From CALAGB01 sp963713965 (GTDB taxonomy: Bacteria > Chloroflexota > Chloroflexia > Thermomicrobiales > Thermomicrobiaceae): a stretch of 64,000 bases of DNA. The DNA lies in NCBI GenBank assembly GCA_963713965.1, contig OY970217.1, forward strand, positions 1,488,001-1,552,000. The letters are read 5' to 3'. The notes beneath the pieces were generated by a model. That model had not been told where the DNA came from. It worked only from the letters and a program-made list of their open reading frames with translations, and made no database searches. The position numbers and the translations under genes are program-made. Positions 9,160 through 17,719 of this stretch are shown one piece after another (the first letter of the stretch is position 1; each line of letters begins with the position of its first letter).

Positions 9160-9407
9160 ATCCAGCGATACTGCGAGCACGGCAGATCAAGGCGCTCTAT
9201 CAACGGGAGATCACCGCACTCAACCGCAATCCTCATCTCGGTGACGAGGAGCGACGCGAGCACGCCGTTAGCCTTTGGAGGCAAGCGACCGACCAGATTG
9301 CACGGCTCCGAGACAGCGTGGCGGCAGAATTCGATTCATTCGACAACGCTGATCAGAAGATCTTCGACCCGCCGCGCCGTCCAGCCTACCTCGACAAAAT
9401 CGAGTGA
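9156..9407 (+). CDS. Small conserved-type hypothetical protein coupled to the MFS gene
   Basis: An 83-residue soluble, highly charged protein, predicted mostly helical (RQIKALYQREITALNRNP, REHAVSLWRQATDQIARLRD), with an acidic middle and a Pro/Arg-rich end. No cysteine pairs, signal peptide or known motif were seen. Its ATG overlaps the transporter's stop codon in an ATGA junction, which argues that it is a real, co-translated gene. I do not recognise the family. Confidence 0.6.
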   Translation: MNPAILRARQIKALYQREITALNRNPHLGDEERREHAVSLWRQATDQIARLRDSVAAEFDSFDNADQKIFDPPRRPAYLDKIE

Positions 9408-9501
9408 TGGACCGGGAGTTGCTGATCGATAGGTGCGGGTGCGAAGCCGTGCGTCGGGGCCGACCTTCCCACTCCGCGCTGCATGACAAAGGATGACTAC
9501 T

Positions 9502-10500
9502 ATGCGTGCGATGCTCCTCGAACAGCCAGGGCAACCACTCCGCTTGGCCGACGTGCCAAAGCCAGAACCGAACGACGATCAGGTCCTATTGCGCGTGCAT
9601 GCCTGCGGTATCTGTCGAACCGACCTTCACATCTATGACGGCGAACTCTCATCACCCAAGCTGCCACTGATCATGGGGCATCAGATCGTCGGGACGGTTG
9701 AGTCGACTGGTAAGAACGTGAAGGATCTCCAGAAAGAGGATCGCGTCGGCGTGCCCTGGCTGGGTTGGACCGACAACACCTGTCGCTATTGTGAAACGCG
9801 GCGGGAGAATCTGTGCGACAACGCCAAGTTCACCGGGTATGACATCGATGGCGGATATGCCGAATACGCGGTGGCTGACGCCCGCTTCTGCTTCCCGATC
9901 CCGAAGGACTACCCAGACCTGCAAGCCGCTCCGCTCCTCTGCGCCGGTCTGATCGGCTATCGCGCACTACGCTTCGCCGGCGAAGGTGATCGAATAGGCC
10001 TCTACGGCTTCGGAGCGGCGGCCCACATCGTCGCGCAAGTCGCCATCCATCGAGGCTGGAAGGTTTACGCCTTCACGCGCCGTGGCGACGATGAATCGCA
10101 AGCGTTTGCAAAACAGCTCGGCGCCGTCTGGGCGGGCTCATCGGACGAGCAGCCGCCCGAGGAGTTGGATGCCGCCATCATCTTCGCGCCTGTAGGTGCG
10201 CTGGTTCCGGCGGCGTTGCGAGTGGTCTGCAAGAGTGGCCGCGTCGTCTGTGCCGGGATCCACATGAGCGACATCCCCTCATTCCCTTACGACATCCTCT
10301 GGGGCGAGCGCATCCTGCGTTCGGTGGCTAACCTGACGCGCCGTGACGGCCGGGAGTTCCTCAAAGCCGCTCCCGAGATCCCGGTCCATACAGAGGTGAC
10401 TGTGTATCCTCTCGAACAAGCCAACGAAGCCCTTGCAGCGCTTCGCGAAGGCCGCGTGCAGGGAGCGGTTGTCTTGCAGGTCAGCAATGAGGCGAAGTGA
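9502..10500 (+). CDS. Zinc-dependent alcohol dehydrogenase family protein with altered structural zinc site
   Basis: A 332-residue medium-chain dehydrogenase. Catalytic zinc ligands are present: Cys in HACGICRTD and His-Glu-type residues at MGHQIVG, although Gln follows the His where Glu is usual. The structural-zinc lobe reads WTDNTCRYCETRRENLC: it has three of the four expected cysteines, and the first is Asp. The NAD-binding region is IGLYGFGAAAHIVAQVAIHRG, a GxGxxA-like motif. AdhP-like enzymes interconvert alcohols and aldehydes. AAAGGA at 9488-9493 is well placed for ATG 9502, not for the ATG at 9493. It stands alone between the small gene and a phytoene-desaturase-like gene. Confidence 0.8.
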   Translation: MRAMLLEQPGQPLRLADVPKPEPNDDQVLLRVHACGICRTDLHIYDGELSSPKLPLIMGHQIVGTVESTGKNVKDLQKEDRVGVPWLGWTDNTCRYCETRRENLCDNAKFTGYDIDGGYAEYAVADARFCFPIPKDYPDLQAAPLLCAGLIGYRALRFAGEGDRIGLYGFGAAAHIVAQVAIHRGWKVYAFTRRGDDESQAFAKQLGAVWAGSSDEQPPEELDAAIIFAPVGALVPAALRVVCKSGRVVCAGIHMSDIPSFPYDILWGERILRSVANLTRRDGREFLKAAPEIPVHTEVTVYPLEQANEALAALREGRVQGAVVLQVSNEAK

Positions 10501-10584
10501 GCCACGTGCGATACGACGGCCGTCGCTATTGCTTGCGACGCAGACTCATGACGGGCAACGTCGGAGGGAGCGCCATGCGAGCCC

Positions 10585-12012
10585 ATGGGATTGTCTAAGG
10601 ACTACGACGCCATCGTCGTTGGGAGTGGCCCGAACGGCCTGGCCGCCGCCGTCAACCTGGCACGCGTGGGACGTAAAGTGCTGGTACTCGAAGCCGACGC
10701 GACTCCTGGCGGCGGGATGCGCACCAGAGAGCTCACACTGCCTGGGTACCATCACGATGTCTGCTCGGCGGTTCATCCGCTGGGTGTAGCCTCCCCTTTT
10801 TTTCACACGCTGTCGCTCGCGAAGCACGGGCTGAACTGGATTCATCCGCCGCTCTGCTTGGCGCATCCCTTGGACGACGGCACCGCCGCAATCCTCTCCC
10901 GATCGCTCGACGAAACCGCGCAGTCACTCGGGCCTGATGCGGAGGCCTATCAGAGCCTGATGCGCCCGTTTATGGAAAACATAGACAATTTGCTTCACGG
11001 CGTTCTGGGACCACTGAGGATTCCGCGCCATCCACTACTGATGGCACGTGTCGGCTTGACGGCGATGCAATCAGCGGTCGGTTTTGCCCGACGGCACTTC
11101 GTCGGTGATGCGGCGCGCGCAATCTTCGGCGGTATGGCGGCGCATGCCATGCTACCGCTGGAAGCACCTCTAACGGCCACGTTCGGTCTGACGCTCGGGG
11201 TACTCGGACACACGGATGGTTGGCCGATCGCCGCGGGCGGTTCCGAGCGCATCGCCGACGCGCTCGTCTCGCTCTTCTGCTCGTTGGGTGGCGAGATCGC
11301 GACCGGTCATCGCGTCGACAACCTCAACCAACTGCCAAGCAGCAACGCTGTGATCTTCGATCTCACACCCAAGCAGGTTCTGGCGATCGCGGGAGATCGT
11401 TTTTCTTCAGGCTACCGGCGTCAGCTACGGAACTACCGCTACGGTCCGGGAGCCTTCAAGATCGATCTGGCGCTGGACGGACCGATCCCGTGGAAGGCAC
11501 CCGTTTGCGCTTCGGCCGGGACGGTTCATCTCGGCGGGACGCTCGAAGAGATCGCCTTCGCCGAACGAGAAGTGACACATGGACGCCATCCGGATCGGCC
11601 TTTCGTGCTCGTCGCGCAGCAGAGCCTGTTCGATCCGAGCCGAGCTCCGGGGGGGAAGCACACGGTCTGGGCTTACTGCCACGTTCCCAACGGCTCGACC
11701 TTCGACATGTCAGACCGTATTGAGGCGCAGATCGAGCGCTTCGCGCCTGGATTCCGAGAGCGCATTCTGGCGAGTCACGTGATGGCGCCGATCGACCTGC
11801 ATGCCTACGACGCCAATTACGTTGGCGGAGACGTGAATGGTGGTCGACAAGACGTCCGCCAGCTCTTTACGCGTCCCGCCATGCGCATCAATCCATATAC
11901 AACGCCCGATCCGACACTCTTCATCGGCTCGGCGTCGACACCCCCAGGCGGCGGCGTGCATGGCATGGGGGGTTACTTCGCGTCGCAGACGGTGATACGT
12001 CGCGGGCTGTGA
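10585..12012 (+). CDS. FAD/NAD(P)-dependent oxidoreductase, phytoene-desaturase/PYROXD2-like
   Basis: A 475-residue flavoprotein. The N-terminal dinucleotide motif AIVVGSGPNGLAAAVNLARVG is followed by VLEADATPGGGMRT, the hallmark of the carotenoid desaturase/amine-oxidase fold. The C-terminus has LFIGSASTPPGGGVHGMGG, the conserved ATPGGGVHGMCG-type FAD-binding ending. Bacterial members are often called phytoene dehydrogenase-like, but the GPNGLAAA subgroup generally has no proven carotenoid role. No crtB or crtE is nearby, so a carotenoid function is not supported. GGAGG at about 10562-10566 is distant from the ATG, so the precise start is less certain. Confidence 0.8.
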   Translation: MGLSKDYDAIVVGSGPNGLAAAVNLARVGRKVLVLEADATPGGGMRTRELTLPGYHHDVCSAVHPLGVASPFFHTLSLAKHGLNWIHPPLCLAHPLDDGTAAILSRSLDETAQSLGPDAEAYQSLMRPFMENIDNLLHGVLGPLRIPRHPLLMARVGLTAMQSAVGFARRHFVGDAARAIFGGMAAHAMLPLEAPLTATFGLTLGVLGHTDGWPIAAGGSERIADALVSLFCSLGGEIATGHRVDNLNQLPSSNAVIFDLTPKQVLAIAGDRFSSGYRRQLRNYRYGPGAFKIDLALDGPIPWKAPVCASAGTVHLGGTLEEIAFAEREVTHGRHPDRPFVLVAQQSLFDPSRAPGGKHTVWAYCHVPNGSTFDMSDRIEAQIERFAPGFRERILASHVMAPIDLHAYDANYVGGDVNGGRQDVRQLFTRPAMRINPYTTPDPTLFIGSASTPPGGGVHGMGGYFASQTVIRRGL

Positions 12013-12040
12013 GTGGCTGGGATTAGTCCACCAACGCGTA

Positions 12041-12511
12041 TCAGTTTGGTCGTGGAAATTTGAACGGATCGTGGCGCTGGTTTACCGGCATCTCCATCGC
12101 GTCGTGATAGACCGTGACGCGGTCTTCCCCCTTGGCAATGGCATGGTAGAGCGCGATTTCGGATAGATCGATCAGCGTTGCGGTGACGCACAGCCAGCAC
12201 GTCTCGGCAGTGGAGTGGACCGCGCAATCGACGCTAAAGAATTCCTGTCGACCGGCCCGCACGTCGTCGATCCCGCGCAGGATCCGCTCGACGTCACCAT
12301 CGTCGATTCGAAGCGCGTCCGCCAGCTTGCCAGCGTATGAGACGTTGAGACTCGAGTTCGGAGATTCCACGCCAGGTGAACGGAGCACACTCCAACCACG
12401 GTTCGACCAGCCGATGTCGCCTCGCTGGTCCAAAAGCACGATGCTCATCGGGAGCGCTTCCATTATCTGGCTAGTGATTTGTCCAAAATCGGTTAGAGGG
12501 CGATCGGACAT
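12041..12511 (-). CDS. Stand-alone PAS-domain protein
   Basis: A 156-residue soluble protein. The middle segment (residues about 15-120) has PAS-like features: QIMEALPMSIVLLDQRGDIGWSNRGW resembles the start of PAS domains, where a small molecule or cofactor binds, and the stretch EFFSVDCAVHS...CWLCVTATLIDL fits the later beta strands. No kinase, cyclase or DNA-binding output domain is attached, so it may act through a partner. Two cysteines in CWLC could bind a cofactor, but this is speculative. Convergent with the gene at 10585-12012. GAGAAGGG lies immediately before the ATG. Confidence 0.6.
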   Translation of the reverse strand: MSDRPLTDFGQITSQIMEALPMSIVLLDQRGDIGWSNRGWSVLRSPGVESPNSSLNVSYAGKLADALRIDDGDVERILRGIDDVRAGRQEFFSVDCAVHSTAETCWLCVTATLIDLSEIALYHAIAKGEDRVTVYHDAMEMPVNQRHDPFKFPRPN

Positions 12512-12803
12512 CCCTTCTCACTTCCACGAGACTCCGCATGACGATCAAAGTCAATCCCTCACACGCGGCGATTATCCCATAAGGACGGCACGCAAAAAAG
12601 TCCTGAGTGCGAACCGCACTTCAGCGCCGAACATGACATGTGTTGCGAAAGGCGAATTTCTTAACCGAATAGCTTACAAAGTAGAGTGGGATAGGAAAGT
12701 GGAGATTTTAGGTAGATCAGGAGGGAACACACGAACATCGCACGGCAAATAGAAGTCTATTCACCGTGCGATGGAGATGAGTCAGTGGGTTAGGACGGGT
12801 CGA
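12512..12803. other. AT-richer intergenic region with a long hairpin
   Basis: About 290 bases between the PAS gene and the small membrane protein gene. It is clearly more AT-rich than its surroundings around 12640-12720. A two-stage hairpin occurs at 12737-12772: a 9-bp outer stem (ATCGCACGG/CCGTGCGAT) with an inner ATAGA/TCTAT stem. No U-tract follows on either strand. It could be the terminator or a processing site of the small gene at 12804. No convincing coding sequence was seen. Confidence 0.45.
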
Positions 12804-12938
12804 TCAGACTTTCTGGATCCAGGGATGTCCGCCCCACCAGATGCCGAGCGCCATCAGGGCAAAGTTGGCCGCAATGACAATCATGCCGAGCAAGAAGAAC
12901 CACAATATCTGTCGACCGTAAAAGCCTTGGACATCCAC
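12804..12938 (-). CDS. 44-residue single-span membrane protein
   Basis: A small reading frame with GTG start and TGA stop. AAGGGAG is placed 9 bases upstream of the GTG, which supports real translation. The product has a polar N-terminus (VDVQGFYGRQ), one hydrophobic helix (ILWFFLLGMIVIAANFALM, about residues 11-32) and a short tail ending GGHPWIQKV. Small single-span proteins like this often sit in larger membrane complexes; the partner is unknown. It is divergent from murJ with 163 bases between the start codons. I do not recognise the family. Confidence 0.55.
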   Translation of the reverse strand: MDVQGFYGRQILWFFLLGMIVIAANFALMALGIWWGGHPWIQKV

Positions 12939-13101
12939 TCCGTTGCGCTCCCTTCAGCGTTCTACGTCAGGCAGCATAGCATCAACGGCGGCACCTGGCC
13001 AGACCTGGATCCCGCCGGTTTCGGCTGGACAGTGAGGGCCGGCACAGTCCATCATCTGGCACAGGTCGATCCATCACCCATCTCAAGGGGGAACGCCACG
13101 C

Positions 13102-14607
13102 GTGTCGAGAATCCAAGGACAATCGAAGCGCTGGCGTGCGCGGCTCGCGCGTCTACTGGCGATTCTCTTTCCTGCGGCCGCCCAGTCCGAGCCAGAGTTT
13201 GGTTGGAATCGGCCAACCACCTGGCCGGAACACCGTCGACATTCGCGCCTCCGTCGCCTCTTCGTGCGCGAATTCTCGATCCCGGAAGCCACGCTGTTGC
13301 TGATGGCTGCCTTCCTCTTCTCGGCCGTCCTGGGCTCGGTGCGCCAGATTCTCCTCAACGCTTTGTTTGGAACGGGTGAGGCGGCCAATGCCTACTACGC
13401 CGCATTTCGGTTGCCCGATGCCCTCTTCAGCCTGATCGCGGGCGGCGCGCTCTCCAGTGCCATGATCCCGATTCTGCTCAGTACGGAGCGGGAAGACGGC
13501 CGCGTCGATTGGGAGCGGCTCTTCAATCTGGTCTTAACTGGACTCTTCGCCGCACTGGTGGTCGTGGTGATCGCCGGTGAGATGTTTGCCCCCTTTTTCG
13601 TACATCGCCTGCTGGCGCCGGGATTCGACGCCGAGACCAGCCACCTGACCATCACGCTGACTCGGATCATGCTGGCGCAGCCGCTCATCCTGGCAGCGGG
13701 AAGCGTCGCATCCGCGGTGTTGAATAGCCGCCGACAGTTCACGCTCACGGCGATCTCCTTTGCCAGCCACAACGTAGCCATCATCTCCGGCATCGCCGTG
13801 AGCTGGCTGGTTCCCGCGGTCGGCATCTATGGTCCGACCGTCGGTGTGCTGGGTGGCGCGGTGCTGCAGATGATCTTGCTGATCCCGGGCATTCGCGACA
13901 ACGGTCTGCACGTCCACATCGCCTGGGATCCGCATAGCGTGCGCTTGCGTCAGGTCATCCGATTGCTGATTCCCAACGGACTTTCGGTGGGAGTCGGCTA
14001 CGCAGGCTTCATCGTCGACACCGCCTTCGCCTCGAAGGTGCCCGGGACGTTGGCGTTGCCGGCTATCCAGAACGCATGGCTCCTGGTGGCCCTACCGATC
14101 TCGTTACTCGGTCAAGGTGTCGGCCAGGCAGCCTTCCCGCGACTGGCCGCGCACGCCGCTGCAGCCCGATGGAAGGACATGCGCCGGACTCTTCTCTGGT
14201 CGATAGGAGCGGTGGTCGCGCTGGCCATCCCGGCGCTGATCGGTCTGGGTCTGTTTGGGAGGATCCTGATCCGGCTCCTCTTCGAGCACGGCAAGTTCAG
14301 CGCGGCCGCCGGAACCGCGACCTATCACGTCTTGCTGATCTACGTGTTGTCACTGCCGTTCGCGGTAGCCACGGAGCTGGTGACGCGCGGACTCATCTCA
14401 TTGCGAGACACGCGCACGCCGCTTCTCACCAATACGCTGCAGCTGGCTGGTCGCGTGGCGATCACGGCGGCGCTGCTGGATCGATATGGCGTCGAAGCCA
14501 TCCCGACCGCCTACGCGGTCAGCGCGGCGATCGAGACGGTGCTGCTCACCGCCATCCTGCTGCCGCGAATTCAGAGGCGCATCAAACTGGGACGGGCCGG
14601 GATCTGA
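13102..14607 (+). CDS. murJ: Murein biosynthesis integral membrane protein MurJ (lipid II flippase)
   Basis: MurJ flips lipid II across the cytoplasmic membrane for peptidoglycan assembly. The 501-residue product has a basic N-terminal extension (about 50 residues) followed by FSIPEATLLLMAAFLFSAVLGSVRQ and NAYYAAFRLPDALFSLIAGGALSSAMIPI, the conserved first two helices of the MviN/MurJ family. Some 14 hydrophobic segments follow. The N-terminal extension is longer than in E. coli and contains AAAQSEPEFGWNRP, which is not part of the core. The GTG start has AAGGGGGA upstream. No other cell-wall genes are nearby. Confidence 0.9.
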   Translation: MSRIQGQSKRWRARLARLLAILFPAAAQSEPEFGWNRPTTWPEHRRHSRLRRLFVREFSIPEATLLLMAAFLFSAVLGSVRQILLNALFGTGEAANAYYAAFRLPDALFSLIAGGALSSAMIPILLSTEREDGRVDWERLFNLVLTGLFAALVVVVIAGEMFAPFFVHRLLAPGFDAETSHLTITLTRIMLAQPLILAAGSVASAVLNSRRQFTLTAISFASHNVAIISGIAVSWLVPAVGIYGPTVGVLGGAVLQMILLIPGIRDNGLHVHIAWDPHSVRLRQVIRLLIPNGLSVGVGYAGFIVDTAFASKVPGTLALPAIQNAWLLVALPISLLGQGVGQAAFPRLAAHAAAARWKDMRRTLLWSIGAVVALAIPALIGLGLFGRILIRLLFEHGKFSAAAGTATYHVLLIYVLSLPFAVATELVTRGLISLRDTRTPLLTNTLQLAGRVAITAALLDRYGVEAIPTAYAVSAAIETVLLTAILLPRIQRRIKLGRAGI

Positions 14608-14658
14608 GATCGACCGGCCCGCGCGCCGCCTGAATTGAAGGTGGAGATGAGGCTGAAG

Positions 14659-17148
14659 TCAGCTCGTCTTGGTCGGGTCGAATTTGCGCAATCGCAGCGA
14701 GTTGGTCACCACGAATACCGAGCTAAACGCCATGGCACCAGCACCGATCATCGGGTTCAACAAACCCAGCGCAGCGATCGGGATCCCCACCGTGTTGTAG
14801 ATGAACGCCCAGAAGAGGTTCCACTTGATGGTGCGAACCGTCCGTCGCGACAAGGCGATGGCCGTGACCACGCCGCGCAGATCGCCACCCACCAGTGTGA
14901 TATCGCTGGCCTCGATGGCCACGTCGGTACCGGAGCCGATGGCGATGCCAATGTCAGCCTGAGCCAGCGCAGGAGCGTCGTTGATGCCGTCGCCGACCAT
15001 TGCCACTACGTGGCCCTCCGACTGAAGCCGCTTGACCTCTTCCGACTTGTGCTGTGGCAGTACCTCGGCAAACACGCGGTCGATACCAACCTGCCGCGCG
15101 ATGGCGTCAGCCGTCCGCTGGTTGTCGCCGGTGATCATGACCACTTCCAGGCCGAGGCGCTTCAAAGCGCTTACGGCCTGGGCGCTGGTCGGCTTAAGAG
15201 TGTCCGCGACCGCCAGCAGTCCAGCCGGCTTGCCGTCAACCGCCACGAAGACGGCCGTCTTACCCTGGGACTCCAGCTCGAGTGCGTTCTGTTCCAGAGC
15301 GGAAGCATCGATATGCGCGTCACCGAGCAGACGACGCGAGCCGATCAGAACCTCTCGACCATCGATTGTCGCTCGAACTCCGTAACCGGAGACCGCTTCG
15401 AACGCGGTCGTCTCGATTGCGGCGATGCCACGCTCGCGGGCGCCATCGACTATCGCGGATGCAAGCGGATGCTCGCTGCGCGCCTCAGCCGCAACGGCAA
15501 GACGCAGCAGTTCCGCTGAGGGATCGGCTACACCATTGAAGCTGGCCGCCGGGATGACGTCGGTCAGAGACGGCTTGCCACGCGTGATCGTGCCAGTCTT
15601 GTCGAGCACGATCGTCGTCAGGTCCTGCGCTCGCTCGAGCACCTGGCCGCCCTTGATCAGCGTGCCGTGTTCCGCACCCTGACCGGTCCCGACCATGATG
15701 GCTGTTGGCGTAGCCAGACCCATGGCACATGGGCAGGCGATCACCAGTACGGCAACCGTCGCCAGCAGCGCGTGACTGCTGTTGCCGCTCGTGAGCATCC
15801 AGCCCGCGAATGTGATCAACGCAAGGACCATCACGACCTGGACGAATACACCGGCCACTCGATCAGCCAGCCCCTGAATCGGTGCCTTGGAGCCCTGCGC
15901 CTGCTGCACCAGTCGAACGATCTGGGCCAGGGCAGTGTCACGCCCAACTTTGGTGGCGCGGAAGGTGAAGGAACCTGAGGTGTTCAAGGTGCCACCGATG
16001 ACTTCGTCTCCGATGTTCTTCTCGACCGGCAGGCTCTCGCCGGTCAGCATGCTCTCGTCAAGCGACGATGCGCCGCTGAGCACACGGCCATCGACCGGTA
16101 CCTTCTCGCCCGGTCGCACCACGACCGTGTCTCCTGCTCGAACGTCGCTGATCGAGATGTCGATCTCCTCGCCAGCACGAACCACCCGCGCGGTACGAGG
16201 CTGCAGACCCATCAGCTTCTTGATGGCCGACGAGGTCTGTCCCTTGGCTCGTGCCTCGAAGAATTTTCCGAGCAGGATCAAGGTGATGATGACGGCGGCG
16301 GTGTCGTAATAGAGATTGTCCATCGAGCCGAACGCCAGCGTGGCAACGGCCGAATAACCGAAGGCGGCGGTCGAGCCGACACTGACGAGCGTGTCCATGG
16401 TGAACTGGAAATGACGCAGGTTCTTCAACGTCACCCGATGGAAACGCCACCCGAAATAGGCCCAGACCGGCAGCGCCAGCAGGAGGAGCGCGTAGCTCAT
16501 ACCAGTGACGCCCATGAAGAACATGTTGCCGATGGCGACCGGCACGGTCAGCACCGCGGCGCCGATCAGATCCCGGCGCAGCTTGCCGATTTCACGCTCG
16601 CGTCGCTGCGCATCTTCGTCGGCCGTCGAGAAGACCTCGGCAGGCTCAGCGACGACCGATGCACCGTATCCCGCGTTGCCCACGGCCGACAGGAGCGAAT
16701 CGAGACTGACCTGCTCCGGATCGTAGTGGACCGAGGCGCGTTCTGTCGCCAGATTGACCGCCGCGCCACTGACGCCCTCGATCTTTCCGAGCGCGCGTTC
16801 GACGCGTCGCACGCAGGAGGCGCAAGTCATGCCGCTGATGGCCAGATCGAGCTCGGCTTCCTCGACGGACGCCTGCTCCTCTGACTCGATCTCCTCGATC
16901 GTAGCCGTGTAACCGGTCTGCTCCACCTTCTTGATCAGCGTGTCCAGCGAGACGACCATCGGATCGAACGTGATACGGGCACGCTCGGTCGCCAGGTTGA
17001 CTTCTGCACCGTCAACACCCTCGAGGCGTGTGAGTCCGCGCTCGACACGGCGGACACACGACGCACAGGTCATCCCGTCGACCAGCATTGTCGCGACCTG
17101 CTCGCCGCCCTGTTTCAGTTCATCTTTTGGCGTTACTACCTGTGCCAT
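14659..17148 (-). CDS. copA: Copper-translocating P-type ATPase with two metal-binding domains
   Basis: An 829-residue P1B-type ATPase that pumps Cu(I) out of the cytoplasm. Two heavy-metal-associated domains (GMTCASCVRRVER, about residues 25-85 and 100-160) lead into eight membrane helices. The transport site CPCAMGLATP identifies copper/silver specificity. DKTGTITRGK holds the phosphorylated Asp, SEHPL is the P1B nucleotide-site motif, and MVGDGINDAPAL is the hinge. ATG 17148 is preferred because ATG 17166 has its purine run almost touching it. The promoter overlaps a CsoR palindrome at 17177-17201. The dedicated regulator csoR lies immediately upstream on the same strand with its own promoter, giving a complete copper-export module. 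Confidence 0.93.
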   Translation of the reverse strand: MAQVVTPKDELKQGGEQVATMLVDGMTCASCVRRVERGLTRLEGVDGAEVNLATERARITFDPMVVSLDTLIKKVEQTGYTATIEEIESEEQASVEEAELDLAISGMTCASCVRRVERALGKIEGVSGAAVNLATERASVHYDPEQVSLDSLLSAVGNAGYGASVVAEPAEVFSTADEDAQRREREIGKLRRDLIGAAVLTVPVAIGNMFFMGVTGMSYALLLLALPVWAYFGWRFHRVTLKNLRHFQFTMDTLVSVGSTAAFGYSAVATLAFGSMDNLYYDTAAVIITLILLGKFFEARAKGQTSSAIKKLMGLQPRTARVVRAGEEIDISISDVRAGDTVVVRPGEKVPVDGRVLSGASSLDESMLTGESLPVEKNIGDEVIGGTLNTSGSFTFRATKVGRDTALAQIVRLVQQAQGSKAPIQGLADRVAGVFVQVVMVLALITFAGWMLTSGNSSHALLATVAVLVIACPCAMGLATPTAIMVGTGQGAEHGTLIKGGQVLERAQDLTTIVLDKTGTITRGKPSLTDVIPAASFNGVADPSAELLRLAVAAEARSEHPLASAIVDGARERGIAAIETTAFEAVSGYGVRATIDGREVLIGSRRLLGDAHIDASALEQNALELESQGKTAVFVAVDGKPAGLLAVADTLKPTSAQAVSALKRLGLEVVMITGDNQRTADAIARQVGIDRVFAEVLPQHKSEEVKRLQSEGHVVAMVGDGINDAPALAQADIGIAIGSGTDVAIEASDITLVGGDLRGVVTAIALSRRTVRTIKWNLFWAFIYNTVGIPIAALGLLNPMIGAGAMAFSSVFVVTNSLRLRKFDPTKTS

Positions 17149-17176
17149 GCTTGATCCAGCTCTCATCTTTCCGGAT

Positions 17177-17201
17177 GTAGATACCCCATAGGGGTATCTA
17201 C
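17177..17201 (-). promoter_or_regulatory. CsoR operator at the copA promoter
   Basis: A perfect 25-bp palindrome: GTAGATACCCC, three-base centre ATA, GGGGTATCTAC. It matches the TACCCC/GGGGTA core of known CsoR sites. On the minus strand it covers the -10 element (TAGATA, 17195-17200), which has a -35 TTGACC at 17219-17224 with 18-base spacing. CsoR binding should block copA transcription; copper would release it. Confidence 0.85.
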
Positions 17202-17224
17202 TACCAGTGTAGCATTGAGGTCAA
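17195..17224 (-). promoter_or_regulatory. Sigma70-type copA promoter
   Basis: On the minus strand, TTGACC (-35, 17219-17224), 18-base spacer and TAGATA (-10, 17195-17200). The -10 lies inside the CsoR palindrome. It is about 45 bases upstream of the copA start codon. Confidence 0.6.
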
Positions 17225-17242
17225 TCCCAGCGAACGGGGTGC

Positions 17243-17551
17243 TTACCCGACGCTTTTTGTGAAGCGCTCGATCGCCTCAGTCAGCTCTTGAATCGAGGCC
17301 TCTTTGTCGTCGGCATTCACCACACAGCCGCGGACGTGATCCTCCAGCAGGACCAACCCGATACTGCGGGCCGCCGCGATCAGGGAGGAGATCTGCGTCA
17401 GAATGTCGACGCAGTAGCGGTCCTCCTCGACCATGCGTTGCAAGCCGCGCACCTGGCCTTCCATGCGGCGCAGGCGCGTCAGAATGCGGTCTTTGTCCCT
17501 ACTGTACGAATCGACGTGTTTGATCGAGGTCCCCTGTTCAGCCATTTCCAC
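17243..17551 (-). CDS. csoR: Copper-sensing transcriptional repressor CsoR
   Basis: A 102-residue all-helical repressor of the CsoR/RcnR family that binds DNA when apo and is released by Cu(I). The Cu ligands are visible: Cys in DRYCVDILTQ, then His and Cys in LLEDHVRGCV, the C-H-C set of CsoR. The LTRLRRMEGQVRGLQRM helix is the DNA-binding signature. GTG 17551 has AGGAG seven bases upstream; ATG 17545 is two codons later. It sits 94 bases upstream of copA on the same strand and has its own operator-promoter at 17593-17622, so both genes form one copper regulon. Confidence 0.93.
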   Translation of the reverse strand: MEMAEQGTSIKHVDSYSRDKDRILTRLRRMEGQVRGLQRMVEEDRYCVDILTQISSLIAAARSIGLVLLEDHVRGCVVNADDKEASIQELTEAIERFTKSVG

Positions 17552-17592
17552 CCTGCCGCTCCTCCACGGTGCCGACCGCCGTTCCATATCAC

Positions 17593-17617
17593 TATTATAC
17601 CCCCAGGGGGTATAATA
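17593..17617 (-). promoter_or_regulatory. CsoR operator at the csoR promoter
   Basis: A perfect 25-bp palindrome (TATTATACCCCC, centre A, GGGGGTATAATA). On the minus strand it overlaps the whole spacer and the -10 TATAAT (17594-17599), with the -35 TTGCGT at 17617-17622 and 17-base spacing. This indicates autoregulation of csoR. The core TACCCCC/GGGGGTA is shared with the copA site, though the flanks differ. Confidence 0.85.
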
Positions 17618-17719
17618 CGCAACGGTTTTCAATACAGCCCCGACATTCGCTGACTCACGGACGAATCCGGGCATCCGTCGATTAGACTTCGACGTCTTCG
17701 TTCTCAACCGCCGGTTGCG

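Noticed and set aside
14635..15519. 294-residue plus-strand frame
   Set aside because: Antisense to copA; Arg/His-rich composition with no protein motifs; copA is unambiguous.
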